This document shows positions 36,717-49,089 of a stretch of 64,000 nt of DNA, piece after piece (the first letter of the stretch is position 1; every line of letters begins with the position of its first letter). Origin of the DNA: Icerya purchasi (taxonomy: Eukaryota > Arthropoda > Insecta > Hemiptera > Monophlebidae). Location: positions 147,329,088 through 147,393,087 of the forward strand of contig CM077116.1 of assembly GCA_039619475.1 (NCBI GenBank). Direction: 5' to 3'. A program made the translations under genes and the position numbers. Under the pieces are notes generated by a model. It saw only the letters and a program-made list of their open reading frames with translations. It searched no databases and had not been told where the DNA came from.

Positions 36717-38255
36717 TCTTCTTCTTCTTCCTTTACCATGTCCGTTTAACGGACGTCGGCGACCAAACAGTTAAACATTTCTCGATTTCTAGCCATATCC
36801 GTTAGTTTTCTTATTTCATTAATTTTTGTCCAGCATTTTATATTCTGTATCCATGATTTCCTTGGTCTGCCATGTTTCCGTTTGCCTTCTATTTTTCCTT
36901 GAAGTATATACCAGCTGGAGTATTTCGTATTTATTTCCTCTCATGATATGTCCCAGGTACACTATTTTGCGTTTTTTTATTGTTGTTAATAGTTCGCATT
37001 CTTTCTGCAAGCGCTGTAGTATCTTCCTGTTGCTTATTTTGTCCGTCCAACTAGGCCTTCATCAATCGTCTATAAACCTACATTTCGAACGCTTCAATTT
37101 TCTTTGATGCGGCTGTTGTGAGGGTCCATGTTTCCACATAGCAGTGTTGCCCAGATGTAACATCTAACTAGTCGTAGTTTTAATTTCATACCGATATCGT
37201 TACCACATAGTATATTCTTGAATTGTTGGAATGTTCTACGCGCTATTTCTATCCTACACCTAATCTCTTTGTCTGAGTTCCCTTCTTTTTCTGTTAGCCA
37301 ACTTCCTAGATATTTGAAGGCAGTGATGTTTTTTCCGTCTATTTTTATTTTATCGGTATTGCTGTCTTCTCTTCTAGCTACTTTCATATATTTTGTTTTT
37401 CCAACGTTAATTTTAATTCCCATCATGTCAGCGTCTCTATGTAATCTTTGTATTAATTCTTCTAGTCCTTTCTGAGACCCAGCTATGAGAGCAGTGTCAT
37501 CCGCGAATCTGATGTTGTTTATCAGTACCCCATTGACTCGTATACCTTCCTTGGATTCCGCTATGGCCTGTTAGAATATTTATTGGGAATAGATATTGTA
37601 TAGCATTGGTGACAGGATTCATCCTTGTCTTACGCCACATCCAATCTCTATGTCCTTGGTTTCGTTTATTCCTAGTCAAACCTTTGCTTTTTGACGGCAA
37701 TACAGGTTTCTAAAACATCTCAAATTCTTTTTGTCTATTGATGTATTTTCTAATATCTCTAGCATTTTATCGTGCTTAACCTTGTCAAATGCCTTTTCAA
37801 AGTCTATAAAACATATGTGTATTTCTTGATCTTGGTCATAGTACTTTTGCATTAGGATCTGAATGCAGAAGATTGCTACACGTGTGCTCATACCGCTTTT
37901 TGAATCCAAATTGTGTTTCCCCCAAATGCATTTCCAGTTTCTTATAAATTCGTTTTTGAATGATTCGCAGAAATATTTTCAACACGCTACTCATTAAGAT
38001 TATCAGCCTGAAATCGGTGCACTTCCTCGCTCCAGGTTTCTTTGGAATCGGTATGAAGGTAGATTGAAGCCACTCTGTAGGAATTTTGCCAGTCTCGTAT
38101 ATATTGTTGTATAGTCTTTGTAGTATTTCTACACTTCCTGTCTTTAGTATTTTAAGTATTTCCGATGTAATATTGTCTTCTCCTGGAGCTTTACGATTTT
38201 TCGCTTTCAAAATCGCGTTTCGTACCTCCGACAAAACTTCAGTCTACATAATATC
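36717..38255 (-). mobile_element. 5'-truncated LINE with GAA-repeat 3' tail
   Basis: Minus-strand order: VRNAILKAKNRKAPGEDNI, TGKIPTEWLQSTFIPIPKKP (38234-37836), CFIDFEKAFDKVKHDKM (first RT Asp), IRFADDTALIAGSQKGLEE at about 37500, KINVGKTKYMKV, FKYLGSWLTEKEGN, KKRKIVYLGHIMRGNKYEIL, and a basic GRPRKSW-like tail. A few frameshifts separate the frames, but the FADD box is intact. The 3' end is AAAGGAAGAAGAAGAAGA (plus: TCTTCTTCTTCTTCC at 36717). Family knowledge: the proteins annotated endonuclease-reverse transcriptase in many insects. The exact clade is left open. Confidence 0.8.
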
Positions 38256-38279
38256 CGATGTAGAATGGTGAAATGCTAC

Positions 38280-38560
38280 CTGATGAACTGTCTTATGCAG
38301 CGGAAGCGTGGAAGTTAAGGTAAAACCGGCTACATCGGCTTTTAAAATGTGAATTTCTAGAAGAATCTTTTGGCAATAGCATACGTAGTTCACACATCTA
38401 ACATAGACGTCCTAAAACGAATAGATCAAATCCAAGACTTGCTGACAGCTATAGAAAAGAGGAAAGCAGCATATTTAGGCAATATCATGCGTAATGAGAA
38501 GTACAAGACACTGCAGCTAATGCTGGAGGGAAACCGACGTTTGTGTAAGAAAATTTTCAG
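38280..38560 (+). mobile_element. 3'-region fragment of the GAA-tailed LINE, head-to-head
   Basis: The plus-strand frame encodes DVLKRIDQIQDLLTAIEKRK, then KAAYLGNIMRNEKYKTLQL and MLEGN, matching KKRKIVYLGHIMRGNKYEIL of the neighbouring minus-strand copy. Upstream, YAAEAWKL resembles the YGCEAWTL motif of these proteins. It diverges after about 38540, so its 3' tail is missing. It overlaps in content with its neighbour, so it is a second copy rather than an inverted 5' half. Confidence 0.75.
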
Positions 38561-38620
38561 TTGTATAAATTCAAATTTAGGTAGAATTAAAAAAAAATGT
38601 TCACCTCTATAAATGTCCCC

Positions 38621-39979
38621 TGTATTTGTAGTTTCTTTGGCCTCCTCTTTCGAGTCGCCATTGCACGCCATCGATAGTTTTTTGCAATGGTGGTTCCCGT
38701 ATTGATGAGTTGGCTTGCTTTTATAAATATTGCATTAAGCAGATTGCAGTTACTTTATTGCTACACATTCTATTCGCGTAGAGTCAATGGCCTGTCTCCA
38801 TATAAACGCAAGCATGTAATTTTCACCATTGTTTCGGTGGAATTACTTGGTAAGTAAAAATGATCACATTTGCGGGAACTATACACATTTTTTCATCGAT
38901 AGAAACGTGTTTCCTTTCAATAGTGCATCTTTTTTATGCACCTAAAAAACTTTGCGATTTCAAATGCCGAAATGCGGAAATCCCTGCAAAGTATTTCTGA
39001 AGAACAATGTAAAAATTTAAGTTCTCTGTTACAGTAAATGGAAACAACGGTGTACACCATTTTCTGTCATGTCGATTGAATTTGACGCAAAAAAAAGAAA
39101 AAAAATACGAAGACTTCCCGCAGTGAAAAGTGAGAAGAAAAATTCAAAAAAAACGTAATAATTTTTTAATTGGGTTTATTTGCATAACGTTTAATGAAGA
39201 CAAACTGAAATTAAAAAAAAAAAAAAAAAGAAAAAGAGCCCAAAATTTTTGCTCGGTGAAATTTATAAAAGCCCATTTCGTTTAGCAGGCAGACGTAAAA
39301 TGTCATGAAAAGGTTGCAACGATTTAGCGCGTATGTAAGGGTCGGTTGACGGGGTCAAAGTTTATCCCTAGCGGTTCTTTATAATAAAGGTAATTTTCCA
39401 ACTAACGACGGTTTACGCGCGCCTATATATATATATGTGTAAGCGAGTCGCGAACGGCGCAGGAGGTTAGCTCGTTTAATTTATTTAAATTTGAACAACA
39501 TTAAAGGATTAAAAAATGAATACTTATAACGAATGAACAATTTTCTTCTTTCAAAGCAACACAATACACACACGGTAGTCGCGGTGAAATGTGCGTAATG
39601 CTCGTTTTAATTTTTAATTAATTTTCTTCATTTTTAATCGCAACCCGTTTATAAAATTCATTTATCACTGTTTTCTCTGCCAGAACACTTACTGCGCTTT
39701 GATTGTTTAACTTTAAATGTACCTCCCGCCTAGTTAACGAGTCAAATAAATAATAATAAAAATTATCACTATAAAGAATCACGTTTTCGTGAAGAATTTC
39801 TTTTTATTTTATTTCTTTTTTTTGTTTTTCTTTATTTTTGTAATGAATGGGCATACAAAACTGACCCGGGTCTGAAGATTTAATAAATAAAATTTCTTAC
39901 TTAACCTCTTATAGATCATTTCTCCCTGTTTTTTTCACTTTCATATTATCTTTTTCGTTTCTCTGAGGTCTCTGTCTAA
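38621..39979. other. No gene supported
   Basis: AT-rich. A run of 17 A lies at about 39213-39229. Nothing recognised. Confidence 0.45.
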
Positions 39980-39990
39980 GGTATAAGTTC

Positions 39991-40047
39991 CTTCGGGCAC
40001 GATCGTTTAGGCGCTATCTTTCGGGCGTGAATCTTTCGAGCGTAGCA
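39991..40047 (-). repeat. Degenerate 15-16 bp repeat array, left arm
   Basis: Contains CTTCGGGCACGATCG, CTTTCGGGCGTGAAT and CTTTCGAGCGTAGC. These are reverse complements of the units at 40876-40950. The two arrays face each other across about 830 bp. Confidence 0.65.
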
Positions 40048-40564
40048 AATTCATACGATTTACAGATCACCTGCGGTGATTTTCAGGTATCATCGTTAAA
40101 CGTTATCATTTGTATTAGTTGGAAATACGAGTTGCCAAATTTATTTCTACATTACCCATTCACTGCTATCAGAAATTCCACACAAAAAATACCGCTCTTC
40201 GTTAACCATTTCGTTTTTCCACGTGTATAGCATGTTATGCATACATACATATGTATAATCACAAAACACATATTTTACATCATTTTATTGGGTTATTCAT
40301 TTTTTTTTAAATGTTTTTTATTTTTCTGAAATAACGATTTCGGTGTGAAATACAAATAAACAAACTTTTGGGGTGTAAATTTAAGAGTTTCGGTGGCATT
40401 AGTAATACGAAACGGATGAAGATGATTAATAATCGGTCAAATGCAATATCGGTTTTTTTTTTTGTCTTTCTTTTTTTTTTTTATGTCTAGTTAGCCATAT
40501 TTAAAAAATTAGAAACCATCAACTCTACGTTTCTTAAAGTGTAACATAACAGAATTAAATTTGC

Positions 40565-40625
<61 letters not shown>

Positions 40626-40875
40626 GTTATATATTTTTTTTTTCATTCGTATCTAGCAAGTTTATTTATACGTTTATTGAAGTTCCTTCTGTTATCTATA
40701 ATTTTAATTATATATTTAATTCCTTGATGAAGGTACTTTCAAAAAAATATCGAAAAAAACAAATAAAGGTACAAAAATTTTTAAACACATCAATAAGCAC
40801 ATTTATGTTAATGCTGGACGAGAAATATATATATACAATATTACAAATGAAGAGTACAAACTTTCGGTCGCTACC
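40048..40875. other. Interior between inverted arrays; (TA)n at 40569-40622
   Basis: AT-rich with a TA run of about 54 bp. No frame with a recognisable motif. May be the interior of a fold-back type element. Confidence 0.45.
40569..40622. repeat. (TA)n microsatellite
   Basis: Uninterrupted TA dinucleotides over about 54 bp, the longest in the window. Confidence 0.95.
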
Positions 40876-40950
40876 ACCCGAACGATCCGCGCCCGAAAGA
40901 ATCTATTCCCGAAACAGTATACGCACGAAAGAGTCTACGCCCGAAAGAGA
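40876..40950 (+). repeat. Degenerate 15-16 bp repeat array, right arm
   Basis: Units: GATCCGCGCCCGAAAGAAT, CTATTCCCGAAACAGT, ATACGCACGAAAGAGT and CTACGCCCGAAAGAGA, sharing the core (C/A)CGCCCGAAAGAGTCT. Inverted relative to 39991-40047. Confidence 0.7.
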
Positions 40951-40984
40951 GCCACTCTTTGTCTAAGACCGATCTTTTTTTTTT

Positions 40985-42595
40985 TAACACGCTGTTTTTT
41001 GCAGACGATATCTTTATACACATTATTGTCGAAGATCTCGTCACCGCCACACAGGAGTTCAATAATTTTCTTTCTGTTCTAATCCTTTTTCAAACCGTTC
41101 CACTTACTTTCTCTCGAAGTATTCTTATATTAATCACATTAATCGATCTTTACTTTACATTTTTCATATATAATTATTTTATTCCTCTATTTTCAAGTCG
41201 TCTCAAGTGTATTGCCATTTTTACAATTTTTCCGTTAAGCGTCTTTTAAAAGTTCTATCGCCTGGTGTAGTGTGTCTTTTTTTATTTTATTCCTCTGTAA
41301 GTCTGCATCCAATCCGAAATTGATCATTGTTTTTTTATTTACGATAATTCCTCCAAGACTCTTTTTTCCAAACTTTATAAAAACAAAAGTACCAAAAAAA
41401 AAAAAAAAAAAAAAAAGGTAGTACCGTCTCTGTTTTTGCACTGAGGATCTATGATATCTTTTTCTATTACGGCTATTTTATCGGAAGCCATCATGCCCTC
41501 TATGTCTGCAGATCTCGCTGTGACTGTAGTTTCTTTGAAACTTTACTTCTCGGAAAATCCCTCATGCAGCTGTTTGATTTTCTCAATTTTTATCTGGTAT
41601 AGAAATTTTTTGGATTTTTCTTGTAGTTTTTTTTTTTTTTGATAACTTCTACTTCTCTATTTATTTTTGTTCTTTTCCGCTTCGTGCCAAATATTTCTTA
41701 CATAAAATTACCCCAAACAAATCCCATCAAAACAAATCCTATCATACTACGGAATTTCCCCTTCTCTGACTAATTTAATTTTTACCGATGGCTCTAAAAA
41801 GGAGACAGACGGCGTGAGTAGTATGCTGTTAACTTAAAAATTCTTCCTTCGGTATTCTAAATTCTTTTGACCTCCCTTTTTTCGTTCGATATTCGCGTCT
41901 GAATCGATCGCTACTTTATGCGTTACTTTATGCGCTACTTCGTACATGTCCTTTAGAAATATTGTCCTTCAGTTTCTTCGTAGCTTCTAATTCCTAATTC
42001 TAGAAGCGTAATCGACTGCATCCTCACATCACTGTATTTTTCTTTTTCGTTTCAACAGCTCCGAACTTTTTTCTTTTCGTTCGATTCTTATTTACTTCTT
42101 GTGGATTCCAAATCGCTCTGACATTTTTTTAGGGAAATGAGACTGCGGACTTTCTTACCCGTTCACTCGCCCAAATGATCAATTTCTGAATAAATCGCCT
42201 GCGCTCAAAAGGACCCCTTCAATTCTCTAGTTCCGCATTACTGTGGTCTGATTTTCTAATTTCACATTATTCCCTAATTCAGCCTTTTTTTTAGTTCACA
42301 TTTCTGGTTTCAGTTATTTCACTCTCTCTTTGTGACGTGTTATTATCACTTCCACAGTGTGTGCGGTTTTGAATCGGTCATAATTATTGCCCTTCACCCC
42401 TCATTTTCCTTTTTTCTCCACTCTCATTTCCCTCTTTTTGCATAACGGCCGATTCCCCTTTATCTGTGATCCTAATCATGTTTTCTTCGAATGCTCCGTT
42501 AAGAATTCTATCCTATATTATCAATTTCTAACCCTGGGTCCTTCTTTTACTCTTTAAAACACGCTTTCTCCTTCTATTATGCGAAATTTTACCTT
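40985..42595 (+). mobile_element. 5'-truncated I-type LINE with internal foreign insert
   Basis: Plus-strand translation starts at the RT catalytic box LFFADDIFIHIIVEDL and ATQEFNNFLS (intact FADDILVYSTSDDLSSATNEL). After a foreign segment at 41236-41690 it resumes with IFTDGSKKETDGVSS (RNase H), SESIATL, FRSILIYFLWIP, GNETADFLTRSLAQ, LLWSDFLISHYS, then LIMFSSNAPL near 42490 (C-terminal motif). Frame changes are frequent. The 3' tail could not be placed. Confidence 0.75.
41236..41690 (-). other. Unidentified coding-like insert, antisense within LINE relic
   Basis: On the minus strand one frame reads EKSKKFLYQIKIEKIKQLHE, GFSEK, stop, SFKETTVTARSADIEG, MMASDKIAVIEKDIIDPQCK and NRDGTT, then a poly-T block (plus-strand A run 41395-41417). 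Beyond it comes KKSLGGIIVNKKTMINFGLD, ADLQRNKIKKDTLHQAIELL, ending in a stop. The hydrophilic, Lys/Glu-rich composition differs from the flanking T-rich LINE sequence. I do not recognise the protein. It may be a piece of another transposon or of a processed host transcript. Confidence 0.4.
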
Positions 42596-43239
42596 ATTAC
42601 GAGCGGAAAAGTTTCTGGGCCAGCAACCTTCGTTAGTTCTATCCCGAAATTTCATTTCACTGCAGTAGACTCTGATTTTAACTTAGAGCCATGCCCTCTA
42701 GATAAAAGGTCCTTGTAATTTTCATAGATAGCCGGTTTTGATTGACCGTGTTATTTTTTTACTTGCGTGTATTATAATTTTTGCTGACGACGCTTTATGC
42801 GACAACAAACAAATCTCATTAATTATTATAGCGTATCCGATCACAGTAGTTTAAATGGATGTTCGAAATTTCAAAAATATTCAATAGTTTTCTCGTTGAC
42901 TGATTCATCTCAGCTGTTTTACCGAATATGTGTTTGTCGTAATCCGTAGCCGCACTGATCATTTTTTTTTTTTTGGGGTACTCCATTTCACCAAGTCGTA
43001 CCGTGTTCCAGCAGTACTAATGTATCCAGTTCTTTTTTCAATGCCTCCCCCCCTCCCCCCATAGAGAGCAGTTTAGATAGGCACCTGCTGGAAGCGGTTC
43101 CGTTGGTTTCTCTTTTGTTCTAGTATCATCTTTTCTTCCGATCCTCTACCGTTGTTAATATTAAACGGTTTTTGTGCTAATTATTTGTACGCAGTTATTA
43201 CGGAGAGATTTTCCTTTTTTTCGTTTTTTTTTTTTTGTT
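42596..43239. other. No gene supported
   Basis: T-rich with C-rich blocks at 43046-43060. Nothing recognised. Confidence 0.4.
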
Positions 43240-43970
43240 CCGACGTTGGAACAGTGGAGAAAAATCGATTTCGGTCTCATACAGAGAGTGCGAGAGTTGA
43301 TATGCTTAACGTGCATGGTTGAACAACTGTAGTTTGACAGATTTCGGATGACGTCTTCTCATGGTTTTTGAACGCGGGAGACCGGTCAAGTACAACGCTC
43401 AGATACTTAAGATTATTATCGGTATGTCTAATTCCATTGAGTTATAATTAGGTATTAGCTTTCTGAATTTTGAGACGAAACACCGTTGTTTCTGTTTGGG
43501 CTGCGCTCGAAGCCGATCAGCCGGTTACATTTTAAACCGATCTCAAAACCTCTTCAAAAGTTTTATATGGGGCTGCCGTTGCATTTTCATCGGCACTCAT
43601 AAAATGCTCGGTATCCTTCTCAATCGGTTAATCATTGATATAAACATCGAATAACGTTGACACGAGGTCATCTTGAAGTAGTTTGTTTTTCTGTTTCTCT
43701 TCGATATATGCTGTTCTTCCATCGCGTAAAATGTTCTTCTTTCAGTGGCACTGAGATTATCGGAATTTACTAAAGTCCCATTTTCTTTAAACGGTATTCT
43801 GTGTGAGGAATTGCGTCGAAACTATGTTCTTCAACCACTTTTTAGTGTGCATTGATTTTGTTTGTTGTTCGCTACACGATTTTCGCACAATTTAAATCCT
43901 GCCTGTGCGCCGTAAGTCAACCGTTTCGGCTATTTCATTAATAGCTTTCACGAAATACTTCCCTTAAACT
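43240..43970 (-). mobile_element. Old non-LTR reverse transcriptase relic
   Basis: Minus-strand translation, with stops, reads LFDVYIND..PIEKDTEHFMSADENATAA (normally LFNIYTNDLP...FIYADDLAIAA), KTFEEVLRSV, LKIQKANT, LNGIRHTDNNLKYLSVVLDR (normally KYLGVTLDR) and SPAFKNH. An upstream AGFKLCENRV piece resembles AGFRPGKSC. This order is that of Jockey/CR1-group RT palm and thumb. The catalytic YADD reads SADE, so it is inactive. Confidence 0.65.
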
Positions 43971-46900
43971 TCCGTTACATTTGGTCAATACGAAAAATGT
44001 TTACAATACTGTCGGTGCAAAAGTAACGTAAAGTGTTCTCCGTGAATTATCGACGTAATATTTGTAACTGTATTGTTTTTGTTTTTTTTTTTTCTGACAA
44101 AACGTGAAATTCTTCATTATTCGACGATGATGATGAACCGTTATTTTTTAACGTCTTAACGTTACGAGACAAAAATTTTAAAGCAGCCCTTATTCGGGAC
44201 ACGGAATTTATTAAACGGGGGGCGATTAGTCTTTAATTGGCGCAAATGTTTAAATTTAAAATAGAACAATACAAAATTTGGTTTAAGCGTATCGCGACAT
44301 GGTTTATTTTCATTTTCGGCCCGGCGTTCGGATTTCTTTTACTCGGCAGTTTGACGTTTGCACTTTCGAAGAGAACAAAATCGGTAATAACTGTCCAAAT
44401 CAATCGTGCATGCGTACTAAAATATTATAGGGTACGACAACATTTTGGAAATTATTGTTCCGATCGGGAAAACTACAGCAGAGCGAGATTTTCGTAGACA
44501 TGTAGTTTCCAAACTATTTTCATTGCACTTAATTTGGTTTTGAATATTAGTTTCTCTTCTTCTGGTAGATCTTCGGCGCCGTCGAACGCTTATTCGTCGG
44601 TGCAAACTCATTCCTACCTGAAGGAGAAATATTACAGGAAACCCGGGAAAAAAAAGAAAACACGATTATTATTATGCTTTTTCCTTTATTGAAAGTTGAG
44701 CGTATACACTTCGATTCAGATATATGTGTATATACATTAATGTATTATTTGGGGAACATTTAAATAAAGTATAAATTTAAGTAAGCTAATGAGAGTTAAA
44801 TTAAATAAGAAATATAATTTGAAGAGACGCAAACGTAAAAGTGAGAAAGCTACTAAGTCAACATCAACAACCGGAGGGTGAAAGAGGTTTTGCCGAAGCG
44901 ATTTCGAAGGTCGACAAAGTTTTACGGATTGCCGCACAATGTTTTTGAAGTGATATCAAAGGAAATGAAAGTTTTCCGTTAATTTCGGCATTCCAACCGG
45001 GCTAAAACATTTCACTCTATTATTCTAAAGAGTTAACATTAATTTATAACGAACGGAATTTGTTGAATGTCGTCAATTAAACGAAATAGAAGTTTTAGTA
45101 CGGTCGATTAATAATGTGTTCTCGCCTTCGTCATTAAAGGGGAAAAAAGTAAGTATCGAAGCGCTAAGGAACCACTGTAATTTATACTAGAACGGAAAAA
45201 AATTGGTGCGTGGAAAAAGGAGGGGCAAGTTAAAGGAATGGTGCAAAGGATGAAGATGAAGTTTCGTCCTTTATTTTAATGGTTTTGTTTTTTACAGTTT
45301 GATGGTTTTGACTTTGTCGTGTCCTTCCTGGATTTTAGGCTCTTACCGATCTAAGCTGTCTGCATATTATATACTGGTGTACAGATGCGTATTAGGCTGT
45401 ATTGTTGTTTTATCGGCATACATGCTATTACTTTAATGCGCATAATGCTAAGTTTATTATTATTATTATTATTATCGATGAAATAAGTTAAGTTAGTTGT
45501 AATTTGTGTACTATATATCTGTTATAATAAACGTTGATAAGAGTGTTAAGCACTCACACAACGGGCATATTTTGGTCTATGAGACCGACAACTTATTCTT
45601 AGAAAAAAAATTAAAATTAATCGAACGAAAGAATTAACCAGCGCGACAGCGCCGGATTTTACACCCATCGTAAAAATTTTAATTGTAATTTACGCTGCTG
45701 CTTCCGTAGAGAAGTGTAAGAACAACAATTCGTTATACGTACAATAGGCGCTATGTAAAGGATGCGGTGGTCACCTCTCCGTCAGATGATATTGTCGGCG
45801 GGCAAGATTATTATATCTTAGTCAGACATAGGGGCTGTTTTTCCGCAAAACTGTGAAAAATCCTGCATATTAGTTTTAAAGTGGAATGAGTTTGATCGGG
45901 TTTGATGTATTTATTTATTTTTTGAATAGTATAATATAAGTAGAATTAGTAAACTTTAATTTTGACATTAAAATCAACGATGCCGGGCGAACCACTCTAA
46001 ACATTGTTTTAATACTAAAAAATCGAATTAAAGGAAAATTGTTTTCAAAATACTAAATTTAAAGTAGCCTAAAGTCTGCGCCGATGTGATATAAGTTGAG
46101 GGAAGAAAATGGTATGCACGAGCACGGAGTTGTTTAAATTGAGATTTTACATATTAATCAAAAATGTAGATGCTATACGTGATGCGGTAAATAATAATAA
46201 AATATATAAATAAATGTTGTCGGTGATTGTGGGAACAATTAAATATTATAGTCCATTAAAAAAATCGAGCAAACAAAGTAAAACTGTAACGAAGGTTGTT
46301 GCTATTGATAAACGAAAAGAAAATGAACAACGAAGGTTTTATTGATTAAGTGGGCGGACGAAAAACCGACGGAAATTTTTTGTAGACTTTTTTCTCATTT
46401 TTAGATTTAAAAATAAGACGAAACTTGTCACAACCTCGTATTTTTTTTTCTGCAGTGCCCGACTCTCGCCTATTGGCCAGTTCAATTGTGATTGAACACT
46501 AGTACCTCTGTTTCTGTCTGATTGCGTTTCTCGATTGAAGGTTCACTTTCGGTAATGATTACTCGGATGATGCGGTCTAGCTTTTTTCGGAAGTGCTTCG
46601 AAATTTCTCTAGCTCTTTAATTTACCTCTCTAATCCTCCATCTTTTCCAGTTTCCAGAATAGGAAATATGTATGTTTAAGCCGTTTGGAGTACGTGTAGA
46701 GATGCAAATATTCAGTTAACGATAAGAGGTGGTCTGGAAAAGTTGAATTTACACACACATATATATATATATATATATTCGTCTCTGTCGGTGTGTGGTA
46801 GTTTAAATATCCGTCGTAATTTTACCGGGCACATATTTTATCTTTCCGTCAGAAAACATTATCGACTCTAGCACCAAGAAATCAAGTATCATTAATGAAA

Positions 46901-47388
46901 TACGGATTTTTTGATGATTGGCGGGAATTTTGTTAATCCTCAACAGTACGTGGAAAATGGAAAGTACCGAAATCTATCGAACCGACGTAATCGAATATGT
47001 CTCAAACGAATTGCTTTCACCGAGTGCCGATGGAAAATAGCGTTCGTAAACGGAGTTTGAGCAATTGCGGTTTACTCACTTCAAGGTATACAACGTTGAA
47101 TTTGGAATGGTAGCTGCCCCTACCGGATTCATTCAATTATGTTTAGCCAACCTCTCGTAAGTAGTGAAATAACGTCGAAATTCCGGCCTTGCGGGAACGA
47201 GGCTATCGAACCGACACAAACACCTTTCAAAAACTCTTCCTCGTATTATTATGTGAAACGTGCATTAATTTTCTATCATCCGGCCTGTACAAAAAAAAAC
47301 AAAAAAAACAACAACAACAACAACAGGAAAAAACTATAAACAAATGTCAACAAAATACGATCATAATTAAAATGTTATTTCCCGTTAG

Positions 47389-47619
47389 GTATTAGTCGGT
47401 ATTTTAGGGCTGCAGGCGGATTTAGGTTGCAGTCTTGATTTCTTCGGAGCTTCATTAACAGTCAGATTTACGTGCAACGAATTTCAACAAGCTGCAGATA
47501 AAATTATAATTCGAAATTTACCGGCTAGGAAAACTTTCCATCTTAAAAGAGTTGCCATTGCTCTAAATTCAGTCAAAGCAGCAGCTCTAGCAGCAGCTGA
47601 AAACAGCTCTTTCCTATAA
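47389..47619 (+). other. Anonymous open frame, possible exon or element fragment
   Basis: 76 codons without a stop and without an ATG. The translation includes ADLGCSLDFFGASLTVRFTC, then EFQQAADKIIIRNLPARKTF and VAIALNSVKAAALAAAENSS. Its balanced composition and Ala-rich end stand out from the surrounding AT-rich noise. No family was recognised and no convincing splice sites were seen. Chance is a real possibility. Confidence 0.2.
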
Positions 47620-47645
47620 AGTTAATTGCGAAACCGGTAGACGCG

Positions 47646-47685
47646 GTGTCGTCATTGCACTGCTTGTGTCGTCATTGCACTGCTT
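47646..47685 (+). repeat. 20-bp tandem duplication
   Basis: GTGTCGTCATTGCACTGCTT is repeated exactly twice, followed by a partial third copy (GTGTCGTTGCAC). Confidence 0.9.
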
Positions 47686-49089
47686 GTGTCGTTGCACGAC
47701 GTTATGGAGTTGTACAACTTTAATGAACAAACCAAGTCCCACTAAAACTTTCATAGCTGTTAACAAGTTTCCCTGTGCACTATTATGCTGCAATTGCTTC
47801 GCCTTCCCAGATGATATTATCCCTTCAGAATCTTACCAACGGTGCTCTACTGTTGGTCATTTCCTTCCTCCGAGTACATCTATTGTTGCACGAACAAATC
47901 TTATATCAGAAACTTGATTTTTTTTTACTTTTTTTTTTTTTCACACGGAAAAATTTAAATCTCTCCTAAAGCAAAAAGCAATATCTTATAATAAAAAGAA
48001 TAGGTCAGTTAATCAGTATGCGATGAGGATTCCCCTTAATCGGACTATCACCGTGTTTACTGTTTTAAATTTCTAAATTCTTAAGAGATATTTTCCACCT
48101 AAGGGTTGTAATATCGGTTTTTGAATACCTATTTTTTGTTTTTAAGCTGTAATAGACGCGCTTCAATAGCCCGTTTTTTGTTGTTTTTTTTTCCCCATTT
48201 ATAACTGAAATATAATTTTTTTTGTTTAGCTACGGAGCGCTGGAATATATTTTTGTCGAGTAATTTTTGGTTTCACTTTTTGGGCCGCGTTTTTATTAAA
48301 TTTCTAGAGCACATCTCGAAGCCGGTAACATTGTGAAGAAAAAAGCCGATTTTATTTCGTAAAATTTTTAGTGCGCGAATATTTTCGAACGATAGTCAGA
48401 TAGACAACCCCTATAAAAGGATGCTGCACTTTCGGAACGCTCTTTAAGGTTGGGTGGTACGGTTTTTTTTGTTTGACGGATATTTTTTTTTTTTTTTAAA
48501 CTCCGCTGTACTTTTTCACAGCCAGAGTTTTTAATTTTTACTGCTATTATTTAATGTTAATTAATTGTATGTTATTTTATTATTCATAACATAGTGTTTC
48601 TGCTCCCTTAACGTTTAAATTGGTTCGGGCGCCATTGAAGAAAAATTGTCCAAATTAAAAAAAAAAAAAAAAAGGAAGGAATCAAAAATACGAAAACAAA
48701 AGAGGAAAAGGAAACCTTTCCTACGCACTGCAAAGCGATCCGCAGTGCCCCTCACTCAGAACACGCGAACGCCAATCATGAGGGTTAGACTAAAAACACG
48801 GAAGAATAACAAAACGAAATTAAACTAAACAATAACAAAAAAAAACAACCATATACTACTTTAATGTATCTAACGAACTTAATAGGCGATTTTTTAATAC
48901 GACTAGTTACCGAAATTCTTCTACGTAGAAGTTATGAACGAGACGGAAATACGACAAATGATAACCGGATCGATTACGATGTTGATCGGACGGCGGGAAA
49001 ATATCGAAGAAGCCTGAAGCTTCGAAAGGTATAAGCAATAATTTGCGTAGAAGAGCGATAGGCATCGTTTCTAATGCGAAATTTCTCAT

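Larger units (their letters stand above)
43971..49089. other. Long stretch without recognised genes
   Basis: Contains a (TA)n at 46756-46779, a 20-bp tandem duplication at 47646-47685 and an anonymous 76-codon open frame at 47389-47619. GC-content and codon patterns give no clear exon. Confidence 0.45.

Noticed and set aside
44000..44035. GGTGCAAAAGTAACG resembles the inverted repeat of some mariner elements
   Set aside because: No matching inverted copy, TA duplication or transposase was found nearby, so one short match is not enough.
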